From: Xenorhabdus stockiae
Lineage (GTDB): Bacteria > Pseudomonadota > Gammaproteobacteria > Enterobacterales > Enterobacteriaceae
Assembly (NCBI RefSeq): GCF_002632825.1
Contig: NZ_NJAJ01000016.1
Coordinates: forward strand, 48,041-112,040
DNA: 64,000 nucleotides
Reading direction: 5' to 3'
The first letter of the stretch is position 1, and each line of letters begins with the position of its first letter. Below, in pieces: positions 9,024 through 17,821 of this stretch. The notes beneath the pieces are model-generated. The model had not been told where the DNA came from, searched no databases, and worked only from the letters and a program-made list of their open reading frames with translations. The position numbers were made by a program, and so were the translations under genes.

Positions 9024-9530
9024 GTGACAGATAATAGTCCAAAGAAAAATTTTATAATCAGAAATATAAATGAAATTGAGCTGGATAATTTTGAACGTTC
9101 TCCATTGTATGCATCTCATGGTGGCTCTCTCACAGAGGGGACTCAGGCTTCTAAACTAGGCGCTTCTATTGACTGCGTTCCTCCCGGAAAACGCGCAGTA
9201 CCATATCATTTCCATTATTCACAAGAAGAAATGTTCATTGTTATCAACGGATCTGGAACACTTCGTATTGCTGGTGACATGATACCGATAAAAGAAGGAG
9301 ATGTTATCTGCATTCCTCCGGGAGATAAGTATCCCCATCAGATTATTAATACATCCAATGAAATGCTGCGTTATGTTTCCATCAGTACAATGGAAAGTCC
9401 TGAAATCTGCGAATACCCCGATTCAAATAAATACTTAGCTAAAACAAAATCTGATGTAAATGGGATGAAACAATTCCGTGCCATGAATTTTATGGGCGAG
9501 GGTGTTGATTATTGGGAGAATGAGCCATAA
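9024..9530 (+). CDS. Cupin-domain protein
   Basis: A single-domain cupin of about 168 residues. The GTG at 9024 is chosen because GGGAG lies 8 nt before it; a GTG at 8967 would add 19 unlikely residues. Motif 1 is PYHFHYSQEEMFIVINGSG, giving two histidines, a glutamate and the conserved G. Motif 2 is GDVICIPPGDKYPHQIIN with the last metal-binding histidine. All metal ligands are therefore present. Cupins of this type act as isomerases, dioxygenases or sugar-binding proteins. It is convergent with an SMP-30 gene that is transcriptionally linked to an A-T-TE protein. The reaction cannot be deduced. Confidence 0.85.
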   Translation: MTDNSPKKNFIIRNINEIELDNFERSPLYASHGGSLTEGTQASKLGASIDCVPPGKRAVPYHFHYSQEEMFIVINGSGTLRIAGDMIPIKEGDVICIPPGDKYPHQIINTSNEMLRYVSISTMESPEICEYPDSNKYLAKTKSDVNGMKQFRAMNFMGEGVDYWENEP

Positions 9531-9566
9531 AAAATCTGTAGTAGTAAGGTGATATACAATGAATTA

Positions 9567-9596
9567 TCGCCATGGAGACTCGATTCCCCATGGCGA
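9567..9596. terminator. Stem-loop between cupin and SMP-30 genes
   Basis: A 9-bp perfect stem (TCGCCATGG at 9567-9575, CCATGGCGA at 9588-9596) with a 12-nt loop lies between converging stop codons. There is no strong T tract. Confidence 0.45.
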
Positions 9597-9625
9597 AGAT
9601 TAACTCCATGATGCTTATCTAATAG

Positions 9626-10585
9626 CTAACCTGCAAATGGTGTTGCGGCTGGCCCTGAAACACCTGGTTGGCAAACAAACAGTCCTCCTGCTCCGGGGGC
9701 TGTGGCAGAATGTTCCACAACTTCCTGAGAAAGACCATACAAATTATTAGTGATATCCGGTAATTTTCGGCCTGCACTAGTGATAAACAGGTTGTCACCG
9801 TGAACGCCACCAAATGTACAACTTGTGACCGCCGGTGTGGATACTCTGACTTTCGCTATTAACTCTCCTGCGGGAGAGTAGCGGTGTATTTCTCCGCTGC
9901 CCATTAAAGCAAGCCAGACATGCCCTTCATGATCAACAACTAAACCGTTTGGTATTCCTTCACCTTTGGCGAATGCTTTAAAGCAACGCCGGTTGTGAAG
10001 TGTGCCCTCAGTGGCATCAAAATCGAAGATATCCACGGCCAGCGTGTGTGAATCAACATAATAAAAAGACGTTGTGCCATCAGGACTCCAATCCAGTCCA
10101 TTAGAGAGAGTCACATGGCTCAGTATGGTCGTGATTGTTCCATCAGGATCGATCCGGTAGAGTGCTCCTTGGCCTTCAATAACCTCACCGGTAGAAGTGA
10201 GAATATCATTACCGAGTGTGCCAACCCACAACCTGCCTTTAGCGTCACATTTCACATCGTTCGCCCGTACTTTTTTGGGGTCTGCGTCGAGTTGAGCAAA
10301 TTGTGTGATGTGACCGTCACCATCCAGCGCTAAAATATCAATACCCGCGACAACAATGATGCCACCATTTTTACGGGGAACAGCACCACCAATATGACGG
10401 TTTAATGTCCAGCGCCTGCCGATATGCCAGTCTATATTGTTATTAGATTGGGCTTCCTGCACGATACCAAGCGCATTATCACACCAGAGAAGGCGATTTC
10501 CTCTGGCATCCCACAAAGGTCCTTCTCCTATTGTGTTTTTGACATCAATGGCCAATGTTGCTTTTATATGAGTGTTCATGTTCAT
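9626..10585 (-). CDS. SMP-30/gluconolactonase/LRE-family lactonase
   Basis: A 319-residue six-bladed beta-propeller of the senescence-marker-30 family. Metal-site residues are in expected places: the glutamate in TIGEGPLWD (about 20), asparagine in RANDVKCD, asparagine in LSNGLDWSPDG and aspartate in NGLVVDHEGHVW. Family members hydrolyse sugar or other lactones with a divalent metal. It begins 21 nt after the A-T-TE gene on the same strand, so they form a two-gene unit. A role in opening or maturing a lactone released by that synthetase is a reasonable guess. A second family member lies at 59 kb. Confidence 0.88.
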   Translation of the reverse strand: MNMNTHIKATLAIDVKNTIGEGPLWDARGNRLLWCDNALGIVQEAQSNNNIDWHIGRRWTLNRHIGGAVPRKNGGIIVVAGIDILALDGDGHITQFAQLDADPKKVRANDVKCDAKGRLWVGTLGNDILTSTGEVIEGQGALYRIDPDGTITTILSHVTLSNGLDWSPDGTTSFYYVDSHTLAVDIFDFDATEGTLHNRRCFKAFAKGEGIPNGLVVDHEGHVWLALMGSGEIHRYSPAGELIAKVRVSTPAVTSCTFGGVHGDNLFITSAGRKLPDITNNLYGLSQEVVEHSATAPGAGGLFVCQPGVSGPAATPFAG

Positions 10586-10606
10586 TTGTAACTTTCACCC
10601 AATCGT

Positions 10607-13393
10607 TTATTTATCACCTAACTTACGGTCAAGTTCATTACGTAAGATCGCCTGAAATGTTGCTAAATTTTTTGGCCCCATCAGGTCGTAATGGTCACCT
10701 GCTACCGGGATATAATTATTTGTCTGACGGGAAAAAGCATCCCAACATTTGAGGTGAGTAAACCACTCCTCTTTTGATCCGCGAGGTGGATCGGCATAAA
10801 AGACACTAATTGATTCAACATTACCAGTTGGTACATATGAACGCCCAATATTCAATAATGATTGGGTTAATGTTGCCCATGCTTTGAATTTCTCTAAATT
10901 TAAATCCAGTTCTTGCAGACGTTCAGATGACACATCTTTCAGTAGATATTCACAAGCTTCTTGGTTCCCTGCGGCTGCACGGATCTTGGCTGCTAATCCA
11001 TCTTTTTCCTCTTTGTCAACTAAGGAGAGGAAAAAGGCTAATGTGGTGGCGATATCGGCTTCGTCAACTGCGGCCATCTGATGCATAAGCAATGGAGCCA
11101 TATCAATACTACCAACAAAAGCCACACGCTCACCTTGTGACTCAAGGCGCTTGGCAATTTCGAAAGCCACAGGGCTACCATAGGAATATCCTGCGATTGC
11201 ATACGGACCATGTGGCTGACGTGAGCGGATCCCTTCAAGGTACACGTTGACCAACTCTTCGAATGATGTGAAGTGCTCTTCACCTTCTTCAAGACCGCGG
11301 GCGCGCAATGCGTAGAAAGGACGATCATTGATAAAATATTTTGCAAGATTGACAAAAACCAGTATCTCACCAATTCCGGGATGGATGCAGAAAACTGGTG
11401 TTTTATTACCCGTGGCTTGTAGGGTAACCACAGGATCATAGATACCACTATCATGGGAAGCTAGACGAGCCGCTAGTGTTCGTACTGTTGGATTCTGAAT
11501 AAGAGTGACGATAGGGACATCTTTAATGTTGAACTGTTGTTGAACAGCTTGTTTAAGTCTGACGATATCGAGGGAAGTACCTCCCACATCAAAAAAGTTT
11601 TCTGTTGCGCTTATCTGGTCGGTTTCAATACTAAACAGTTCAGCATAGATATTGGCAATTATCTCTTCTGTTTCACCTGCTGGTGGAATATAGCCGCCCG
11701 TATGCTTATCACTCACCTCTTTGATATAACGAACTTCATCGGCAAATATGCCCGATTCCAGACGCTTGCGCATAATTGCACGTTGTATTTTACCCAGACT
11801 GGTTTTCTGAAAAGCTTCTTGTGGTAGAGGCAAAATTAGTGTGGGACGGAAGCCCCAAAGCAGGATAGTGGTATTGCGGATAGCAGTGAGCAAGTGATAC
11901 AGCTTGTTATCGTCGGAATGTGGGAATGAGGCGGAAAAAGCAACAACAAGCTGCTCGGTATCACTGCCCACAGACCGTATCGGGAATGCCGCAACAAATG
12001 ATTTTTCAATGCCTGAAAGCTGCTCGAGTGTAGTTTCAAGTTCATGACTGAAATAATTCACTCCACTCACAATAATACTGTCTTTATTTCTTCCGACTAG
12101 ATTCAGTCGCCCATTTTCGATCAAGGCAAGATCACCTGTTCGGAACCAGCCATCTTCAGTGAACGCTTCCCGAGTTGCCTCTTCATTATTATAGTACCGG
12201 GTGAAGATCATCGGGCCGTACAACTGTAGTTCTCCCACTTCATCGGCTTGTGACAGAGGACCATCTTCATTAGCAACACGCATTTGCAAGCCGAGAATAG
12301 GAAAACCAAGTGAACCAAATTCTTTATTGGCATCAATATCAGGGAATTCGCATGAATAGATGGAGCCTGCACAAGTTTCTGTCATGCCAAACCCGGGCCA
12401 GATGACATTGTTTGCCAGTCCGTAAGGGGCAAGGAGATGATGGAAATTTCTTCCTGTTTCAACAACAGTAGCTTCTCCGCCTGAAATGATTTGCCGCAAG
12501 CAGGAGAGATCGAACGGTTTGTTTTCAAGCTCTAGAGCAACTGTTCGTCCTGATTTCAATGCAGCATTAATTTGGCCTAAAAGGAAATTGGGTGTGAAGG
12601 TCATAGCGACTCTATAATCGCTGATAAGGCGCAGGAACAATAGAGGTTCAGCAAGAATGGTCTCGGGTGGGACATGAAGCTGTTCAGCTCCAACAGATAA
12701 AGGTAATAGGTGGGCTTCTGAAAAAGCGGCTACGTGATCGAAAGAAATCCAGTTGAGCGTGATATCTTCTGCCGTCAGGCGTTGACGCTCATTTTTCCCT
12801 TTCATTGCCGACAGTAGATTTCCATGTGTTAGCACTACGGCTTTTGAATTACCAGTTGATCCTGAAGTCAGCATAAATATGGCAGGATCATCAATACTCG
12901 CTTGATGAATACTATCATCCGGCATTGCCGTGCGTAATTTATTCACATCGATAGCATCAGAGAGCCCAACCAGTTCCCTCTGCAGTGATTTGGTGGAAAT
13001 CAACAGTGGGTTTCCGAGTAGAGAGCTAACATGGTTAAGATGTTTTTCCCAACGTTCAGGGTCATTACGAATAGGAATAACAGGGCAAGGAACATATCCC
13101 CCAAGAATACAAGCCCATATGGCGGAAACGAAATCGTAGGCATGCTCGAGGATCAGAATGACATGAACATCAGGTTTGGGCGCATGAGCACGCAATCCTC
13201 CCAGTACCCGCTGTGCTTCTTTTATCAAATCGGGGTACGTAACCCATGTACTCTCGTTGGCTTTATCACCGGAAATAAAGCGGAGGCCGGAATGAGGATA
13301 CTGTTGTACCGCTTGTAATAAGAGATCACTGATGGTTGTTACTGTGGGTTCAATATTTTCATTCGGTTTTTTATAAATTTTATTTTCAGGCAT
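10607..13393 (-). CDS. NRPS-like A-T-TE protein with acyl-AMP-ligase type A domain
   Basis: 928 residues. Residues about 15-580 form an AMP-forming ligase: FMLTSGSTGNSKAVVLTH near 170, GFGMTETCAG near 325, YRTGD-equivalent WFRTGDLALI, and catalytic lysine in SLGKIQRA. Blocks such as WISFDHVAAFSE resemble the starter ligases of hybrid PKS-NRPS systems and fatty acyl-AMP ligases rather than amino-acid A domains. The carrier serine is in VGGTSLD (about 606). The thioesterase has GYSYGS (about 736) and histidine in VAGDHYDLMG. No condensation or ketosynthase domain is present. Such stand-alone A-T-TE enzymes can dimerise or release activated carboxylic acids, as in fungal furanone and quinone synthetases. 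Substrate unknown; co-transcribed with the SMP-30 gene. Confidence 0.88.
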   Translation of the reverse strand: MPENKIYKKPNENIEPTVTTISDLLLQAVQQYPHSGLRFISGDKANESTWVTYPDLIKEAQRVLGGLRAHAPKPDVHVILILEHAYDFVSAIWACILGGYVPCPVIPIRNDPERWEKHLNHVSSLLGNPLLISTKSLQRELVGLSDAIDVNKLRTAMPDDSIHQASIDDPAIFMLTSGSTGNSKAVVLTHGNLLSAMKGKNERQRLTAEDITLNWISFDHVAAFSEAHLLPLSVGAEQLHVPPETILAEPLLFLRLISDYRVAMTFTPNFLLGQINAALKSGRTVALELENKPFDLSCLRQIISGGEATVVETGRNFHHLLAPYGLANNVIWPGFGMTETCAGSIYSCEFPDIDANKEFGSLGFPILGLQMRVANEDGPLSQADEVGELQLYGPMIFTRYYNNEEATREAFTEDGWFRTGDLALIENGRLNLVGRNKDSIIVSGVNYFSHELETTLEQLSGIEKSFVAAFPIRSVGSDTEQLVVAFSASFPHSDDNKLYHLLTAIRNTTILLWGFRPTLILPLPQEAFQKTSLGKIQRAIMRKRLESGIFADEVRYIKEVSDKHTGGYIPPAGETEEIIANIYAELFSIETDQISATENFFDVGGTSLDIVRLKQAVQQQFNIKDVPIVTLIQNPTVRTLAARLASHDSGIYDPVVTLQATGNKTPVFCIHPGIGEILVFVNLAKYFINDRPFYALRARGLEEGEEHFTSFEELVNVYLEGIRSRQPHGPYAIAGYSYGSPVAFEIAKRLESQGERVAFVGSIDMAPLLMHQMAAVDEADIATTLAFFLSLVDKEEKDGLAAKIRAAAGNQEACEYLLKDVSSERLQELDLNLEKFKAWATLTQSLLNIGRSYVPTGNVESISVFYADPPRGSKEEWFTHLKCWDAFSRQTNNYIPVAGDHYDLMGPKNLATFQAILRNELDRKLGDK

Positions 13394-13943
13394 GTTTGAT
13401 ATTCCATATAAAAAGTAGCGGTAGGTTATTTATGTCTTTCATCTTCCAAGTTTCGGCTCTATTGGCGGTGTTTACTTAACAAAATGAATTATGTTCTTTG
13501 TTATCGTTGTGCTGTGATATTAAAATATATTGGTATGTTTTAATATTTGTTCTATGACAAAAAATAACAGGCGAAGTTATGCGAAGGAAATTTAACCCGA
13601 AAATATTGAGTCGGTAAAGTTCTCACCCAGCATATAGAGCGACATAATCTTACGCTACGTTCATATCAAACAATTAGCAAGAGGAACGATTTGTTATTCC
13701 AGTTCGATATAAAATAATGAAAAACTGATTGATACCCATATTAAAAAACATCATTATAATTTTTTTAATCATTAAAGTTTTTTAATCATGATTATTTTAT
13801 CTTTAAGGGAAACGGCACTGACTATTGAATTAAATTTGACAGATACTTTTATTGATCCGCTCGCCGACTCTACATATTGGAAATATACGGCTGCCTGATA
13901 AATGTATTTCTTGATAACCTAATTTTTAACTTTGGGAAAACGT
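13394..13943. other. 550-nt divergent intergenic region
   Basis: It lies between the A-T-TE gene and the ComB-type gene and must hold both promoters. It is very AT-rich and contains a 12-bp palindrome TAATCATGATTA at 13783-13794. No coding frame looks real. Confidence 0.45.
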
Positions 13944-14672
13944 ATGAGCTGGTATTGTCAGAATCAATTTGAAGTTCGTCTGGAATGGGGATTACACGCT
14001 GCTGAAAATCTGGCGCAATATGTTGATTGTGTGGTTGTTGTTGATGTTATGTCGTTTTCAACCTGTGTCAGTATAGCAAGCGACAATAATGCTTATGTTT
14101 ATCCTTACTCGTGGAAAGACGAGACAGCTATTCAGTATGCAAGAAATTTAGGGGCACTTTCTGCCAGCTACAACAGAAAATGTGCTGACAGTCAATTCAG
14201 CCTTTCACCAGCTTCTCTTCAGGCAATTCCTGAAGGTACTAAACTGGTTCTACCATCACCTAATGGCTCATCAATTTCATTCAAAGCAAAAGATTATGGT
14301 GTTACGGTTTTTAGTGGTTGCTTTAGGAACATAACTGCGTGTGCAAGAGCTTGTGAGGATTTTAAACGCATTCTCGTTATCCCAAGCGGAGAGCGTTGGC
14401 CTGATGGGAGTATCCGTTTTTCTATTGAAGACTATGTTGCTGCTGGTGGAATTATTGCGTTTCTTGGCGATCGTAAATTATCCCCTGAAGCATACGCAGC
14501 CGTTGCTGTCTATGAGCAACAACGGCTGCATGGTTTATCATCACTTTATAACTGTTCATCTGCACTTGAGCTGAAAGAAAGAGGGTTTGAAGCTGATGTT
14601 AATCTATGCCTTGAAATTGATGTGAGTGTAAATGCTAATCGTCTTAATGATAATTTTTATATGGCGGTATAA
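13944..14672 (+). CDS. comB: ComB-type 2-phosphosulfolactate phosphatase homologue
   Basis: 242 residues from the ATG at 13944; a TTG four codons earlier is in frame. Family landmarks are all present: VVVVDVMSFSTCVS near the N-terminus, LPSPNGSSIS (about 110), IPSGERWPDGSIRFSIEDY (about 150) and the C-terminal CSSALELKERGFEADV. ComB hydrolyses 2-phosphosulfolactate to sulfolactate in coenzyme M synthesis in archaea. Many bacteria carry the family without coenzyme M, where the substrate is uncertain. No comA or comC is adjacent. It seems to be a single-gene unit. Confidence 0.85.
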   Translation: MSWYCQNQFEVRLEWGLHAAENLAQYVDCVVVVDVMSFSTCVSIASDNNAYVYPYSWKDETAIQYARNLGALSASYNRKCADSQFSLSPASLQAIPEGTKLVLPSPNGSSISFKAKDYGVTVFSGCFRNITACARACEDFKRILVIPSGERWPDGSIRFSIEDYVAAGGIIAFLGDRKLSPEAYAAVAVYEQQRLHGLSSLYNCSSALELKERGFEADVNLCLEIDVSVNANRLNDNFYMAV

Positions 14673-14723
14673 GTAATAGCAAATGCCATAATTTAATTCC
14701 ATAACAGAAGATGTATGTGGTTT

Positions 14724-15125
14724 TTATTCATTAATTTTTCTATCAAAATAAGGAGAGAATCGAGCCTTTATGGGCATTCGCTCCTTAATTCTTGCCATAT
14801 TAACGCTGATATCTTCCTCAGTTACCTGATAATCGTTCCATAAATTGTGATAAACACTGACACTCTCTGGCCATCTGTTTATTACGGAAAAACCTCGATT
14901 CAAACATTCCTGATGTATAGCTTCATATCTTTTCTTCAAAAAGAACAGCTTATCTCTGAAAAAAATCACATGTCCTTTTCCTAGCAGGTATTTTTCCGAT
15001 GTACTCAAGGTCACATTACCTTTCCTCCTAACTATCTCATTGGGAATTCTGGTTAATTCTCTATGTTCGGCAAGTAAGTGTTGATCACACAATTCACTTG
15101 GCTGGATAAGATTTATTCTGGTCAT
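14724..15125 (-). CDS. denV: Pyrimidine-dimer DNA glycosylase/AP lyase (T4 endonuclease V type)
   Basis: 133 residues, against 138 in phage T4. The N-terminus MTRINLIQPSELCDQHLL aligns almost residue for residue with T4 DenV. It keeps Thr2, whose amino group attacks the sugar after Met removal, Arg3 and the catalytic Glu23 in AEHRE. GKGHVIFFRDKLFFLKKRY and the C-terminal ARFSPYFDRK (compare RPTWYKYYGK) also correspond. The enzyme starts repair of UV cyclobutane dimers by flipping and cutting the damaged strand. No phage genes surround it, so it stands as an isolated acquired repair gene. Confidence 0.93.
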   Translation of the reverse strand: MTRINLIQPSELCDQHLLAEHRELTRIPNEIVRRKGNVTLSTSEKYLLGKGHVIFFRDKLFFLKKRYEAIHQECLNRGFSVINRWPESVSVYHNLWNDYQVTEEDISVNMARIKERMPIKARFSPYFDRKINE

Positions 15126-15445
15126 AATTTTTAATCACAAAATCGATAAATGTTATTTTTAAATTAGATAGGGTTGAGGAGGTAAAAGCTTTCTATAGCC
15201 GTAGGCCTTAATCGCCTTACTATGTCACCGAGAGAGCATCTTTAAAAGACTTGGTCATGATGCAGAAATGTGGATTTTTGAAGCAGATCTCAAAAATTGC
15301 TCATAAGGCATAGAAGGGGACTGTTACCGGAAACCGACGAGTAAATATTGACATTTCGTTTGCCACCGAAGCATCGCAATACCTTCCCTTATATTATTTT
15401 CCCATGCCTTTTGTGGCTATTAATCTGAAAAAGGAAAATATTCGT
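15126..15445. other. 320-nt gap, possible old coding remnant
   Basis: No complete gene. From about 15207 to 15305 the plus strand has a short protein-like frame (peptide includes IFKRLGHDAEMWIFEADL) ending in TAA without a plausible start. It may be a decayed gene or chance. The rest should hold the promoters for the divergent denV and ACT genes. Confidence 0.35.
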
Positions 15446-15832
15446 ATGTATGATATTCATGTTGTTCTCAGTAATACTCCCGGCGCTCTTGCTTTTCTCG
15501 GTTCTTTACTTGGTAAAAATGGCGTTAGCCTGGAAGGTGGTGGAGTTTTTACGATTGACAATGAAAGCCACGCCCATTTTTTAGTTGAAGATGGAGAGCT
15601 GGCCCGTCAGGTTCTGATGGCTGCTGGTTTAGATGTACGCGATGTAGTTAAGCCTTTAATCAGAAAACTAAATCAGGAACGGTCAGGTGAACTGGGTGAA
15701 GTAGCTGATGCTATTGCACGAGCTGGTATCAATATAATTGCTCAATACAGCGACCACAATAACCGCTTAATCCTTCTTACTGAGAATAACGAACTTGCTG
15801 CAAATGCCACCATTAAATGGGATGTACCCTAG
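15446..15832 (+). CDS. Tandem ACT-domain amino-acid-binding protein
   Basis: About 128 residues from the ATG at 15446, preceded by AAGGA; an ATG at 15404 would add 14 residues. Two ACT repeats are visible: the first around VVLSNTPGALAFLGSLLGKN with the typical N-x-P-G-A-L turn, the second around GELGEVADAIARAGINII. There is no catalytic domain, so this is a small-molecule sensor or regulatory subunit. It precedes kdoO on the same strand by 133 nt. The ligand is unknown. Confidence 0.75.
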   Translation: MYDIHVVLSNTPGALAFLGSLLGKNGVSLEGGGVFTIDNESHAHFLVEDGELARQVLMAAGLDVRDVVKPLIRKLNQERSGELGEVADAIARAGINIIAQYSDHNNRLILLTENNELAANATIKWDVP

Positions 15833-15965
15833 GAATGAAAAATAAAAGCCATTAAGCCATATAAATGAATAAACCGACTAAACTGTAAAACATTCAATTC
15901 ATCGTGGATTTGGTTGAATAAAAAGGCTTTATCATTCCGAAAAATTTTACAAAGTGGAGTATATG

Positions 15966-16871
15966 ATGGCTGAACAGCAGCTTGAATTTGATGAAGTGAT
16001 TGAAACGCTGCCATTGCACAGTTGGTCGGAAAATGTACCTCATCCAGTACAGCAGAATGCGCTTACTTCTCTGGAACTGGGTAAGGTTCTCTATCTGCCA
16101 GAACTGAGTTTCTCTTTGATGCCAGAAGAACAGAAGTTACTCAGAGAAGACGCGGTAAAAGCAGGGCGTAAGAATATCAGCTACCGCCCGGATGAACATA
16201 AAATAGCAGGAGTAGCGGTGCAGTCTGATGAACAACTGGTGCATGTGCTGATGCAACGTTATTATGAACACTGTCAACAATTGATTGAACATCTGTTGCC
16301 AATATATACGAAAGTACTGCATACACCCGTCAATTCGCTGCGAGTTCATCCGGTAACTACATGGAAAAAAGGTAACTCCTGGCGTAAAGATGATAGCCGG
16401 TTACATGTAGATGCATTTCCTTCCAGACCGATTCAGGGGCAGCGTATTCTTCGCATATTCACTAACATTAACCCAGTCGGCGAACCTAGGGTATGGCGAG
16501 TTGGTGATAAATTCCCTCAGATAGCCGATCAATTTCTTCCTGCGACCCGTAGCTATTCCCGTATTAATAGCTGGCTACAGCACAAACTGGGGATAACCAA
16601 AAGCCGCCGTACCCATTATGATCATCTGATGCTTGGGCTGCATGATGCGATGAAAGCCAACCAGCAATATCAGCAGCAGGGGGCTCAGTTAGAAGTTCAA
16701 TTTCCTGCTGGTAGTACCTGGATTTGCTACTCAGATCAGACCCCCCATGCGGCGATGTCAGGGCAATTTATGCTGGAGCAGACTTATCTATTGCCAATAT
16801 CTAAAATGGCTTCGCCAGAAAATTCGCCACTAAAAGTGTTGGAAAATAAACTCGATAAAGCGCTGCTGTAA
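15966..16871 (+). CDS. kdoO: Kdo 3-hydroxylase, Fe(II)/2-oxoglutarate-dependent
   Basis: About 301 residues from the ATG at 15966 (GGAG 6 nt upstream). The sequence follows the KdoO family of Yersinia and Burkholderia, with NISYRPDEH, an HxD iron motif in SRLHVDAFPSRP (about 146) and the distal histidine in SDQTPHAAMSGQF. KdoO hydroxylates position 3 of 3-deoxy-D-manno-oct-2-ulosonic acid in the lipid A inner core, making Ko and altering resistance of the outer membrane. It is cytoplasmic or peripheral. The 2-oxoglutarate-binding arginine is not certain by eye. It stands away from other LPS genes. Confidence 0.85.
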   Translation: MAEQQLEFDEVIETLPLHSWSENVPHPVQQNALTSLELGKVLYLPELSFSLMPEEQKLLREDAVKAGRKNISYRPDEHKIAGVAVQSDEQLVHVLMQRYYEHCQQLIEHLLPIYTKVLHTPVNSLRVHPVTTWKKGNSWRKDDSRLHVDAFPSRPIQGQRILRIFTNINPVGEPRVWRVGDKFPQIADQFLPATRSYSRINSWLQHKLGITKSRRTHYDHLMLGLHDAMKANQQYQQQGAQLEVQFPAGSTWICYSDQTPHAAMSGQFMLEQTYLLPISKMASPENSPLKVLENKLDKALL

Positions 16872-17020
16872 ATAATTTGGCTGGGCTAAACATTGAGCGT
16901 TTTTTGTTAAAGTCCAGCCATTACTCATAATTAATACTCAATTTGCATATATGGAGTAAGGCATTATATTAAATTGGTGAGCTTAAATAGGGTGCCACCA
17001 ATTTATAAAAAATGACACTA

Positions 17021-17251
17021 TTATCCGAGCAATAACCAGTGATGAACTTGTCTAAGTATCGCATTTATCATATCAGGCTCTTTAATTGCTAACAGGATTG
17101 CAATGACAATTCCCACAATAATACCCGCTAAAAACCACATTATCTTGTATTTGCATTCTCCTTTTTGCTTATGTTGGCTGGCATGCCATTTGTTTCGGCC
17201 TCGGAATTCTTTAGGGTTGTAGTAGTAGTCTTTTTTAGCTGAATTTGTCAT
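17021..17251 (-). CDS. Small single-helix membrane protein, unrecognised
   Basis: 76 residues: a polar, positively charged N-terminus rich in Lys, Tyr and His, then one strongly hydrophobic helix IMWFLAGIIVGIVIAILLAI (about 38-57) and a short C-terminal tail. The topology looks like N-in. The ribosome site is weak: a GGGGGAG run lies about 15 nt before the ATG. The function is not known. The composition supports a real gene, but it could be a fortuitous frame. Confidence 0.5.
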   Translation of the reverse strand: MTNSAKKDYYYNPKEFRGRNKWHASQHKQKGECKYKIMWFLAGIIVGIVIAILLAIKEPDMINAILRQVHHWLLLG

Positions 17252-17612
17252 AGAGTCTTTTAACTCCCCCGTATTATTGCCCGTTATTTGTTCAGTTGTG
17301 TAATGAAATTGAATCAGACTAGCTGTAAATTTTTACTGCCCGATCATGATGTTTTTCTTTGTTAAGTGGAATTTATTTTCTATAAAAGCTGCGTCAGACA
17401 TTAATGTATTTTTTGATAGTTTTGCAAATGTGCGTTGATTAAGTAAAAAGTTAGGGATTGAAAAGACGTAATGAATGAAGGGAAGGCTGAGGTTGTCTAC
17501 TGACTGTTGATAAGTGCATATCTCATAAGGAGGAAATACCAGAGTTTACACAGGATTGCTTAAAAATATTTGGTTCAGATATGCCATAGTTCGTGAGTGG
17601 ACTTGGATAAAA
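17252..17612. other. 361-nt gap without a gene
   Basis: AT-rich. An AAGGAGG at about 17527 is not followed by a usable start codon. I see no RNA gene or repeat. Confidence 0.4.
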
Positions 17613-17635
17613 TAAGGTCGGAAAATCCGACCTTA
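17613..17635 (-). terminator. Intrinsic terminator of yhfL
   Basis: A 10-bp perfect stem with an AAA loop on the plus strand (arms 17613-17622 and 17626-17635). Read on the minus strand it follows the yhfL stop by 15 nt and is followed by a T-rich TTATTTTAT tail. Confidence 0.8.
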
Positions 17636-17650
17636 CTATTACTCGTAATC

Positions 17651-17821
17651 TTATTGATCTGCTGCTGGGCCACAGCCGCCAATGATCTTGGAGATAGATA
17701 CTGCCGGATGCAGCAAGTAATCATAGCTACAATTATTTTTTTTATTTTCCACACGACCAGTACATGCAGTCAATGTTGCCAAAACAGTCCCTACTAATAC
17801 AATTTTAATTAATTTTTCCAT
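17651..17821 (-). CDS. yhfL: Small YhfL-family lipoprotein
   Basis: 56 residues from the ATG at 17821. The signal sequence ends in the lipobox LTAC, so the mature protein would be a diacylated lipoprotein of under 40 residues. The C-terminal half, with NCSYDYLLHP then SISKIIGGCGP, matches E. coli YhfL nearly exactly and leaves two cysteines that could pair. E. coli YhfL is a small lipoprotein of unknown function. A terminator follows directly. A 66-codon frame on the opposite strand over the same bases is a shadow. Confidence 0.9.
   Translation of the reverse strand: MEKLIKIVLVGTVLATLTACTGRVENKKNNCSYDYLLHPAVSISKIIGGCGPAADQ

Noticed and set aside
17597..17797. 66-codon plus-strand frame over the yhfL region
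   Set aside because: It is antisense to yhfL, which matches the E. coli protein nearly exactly.
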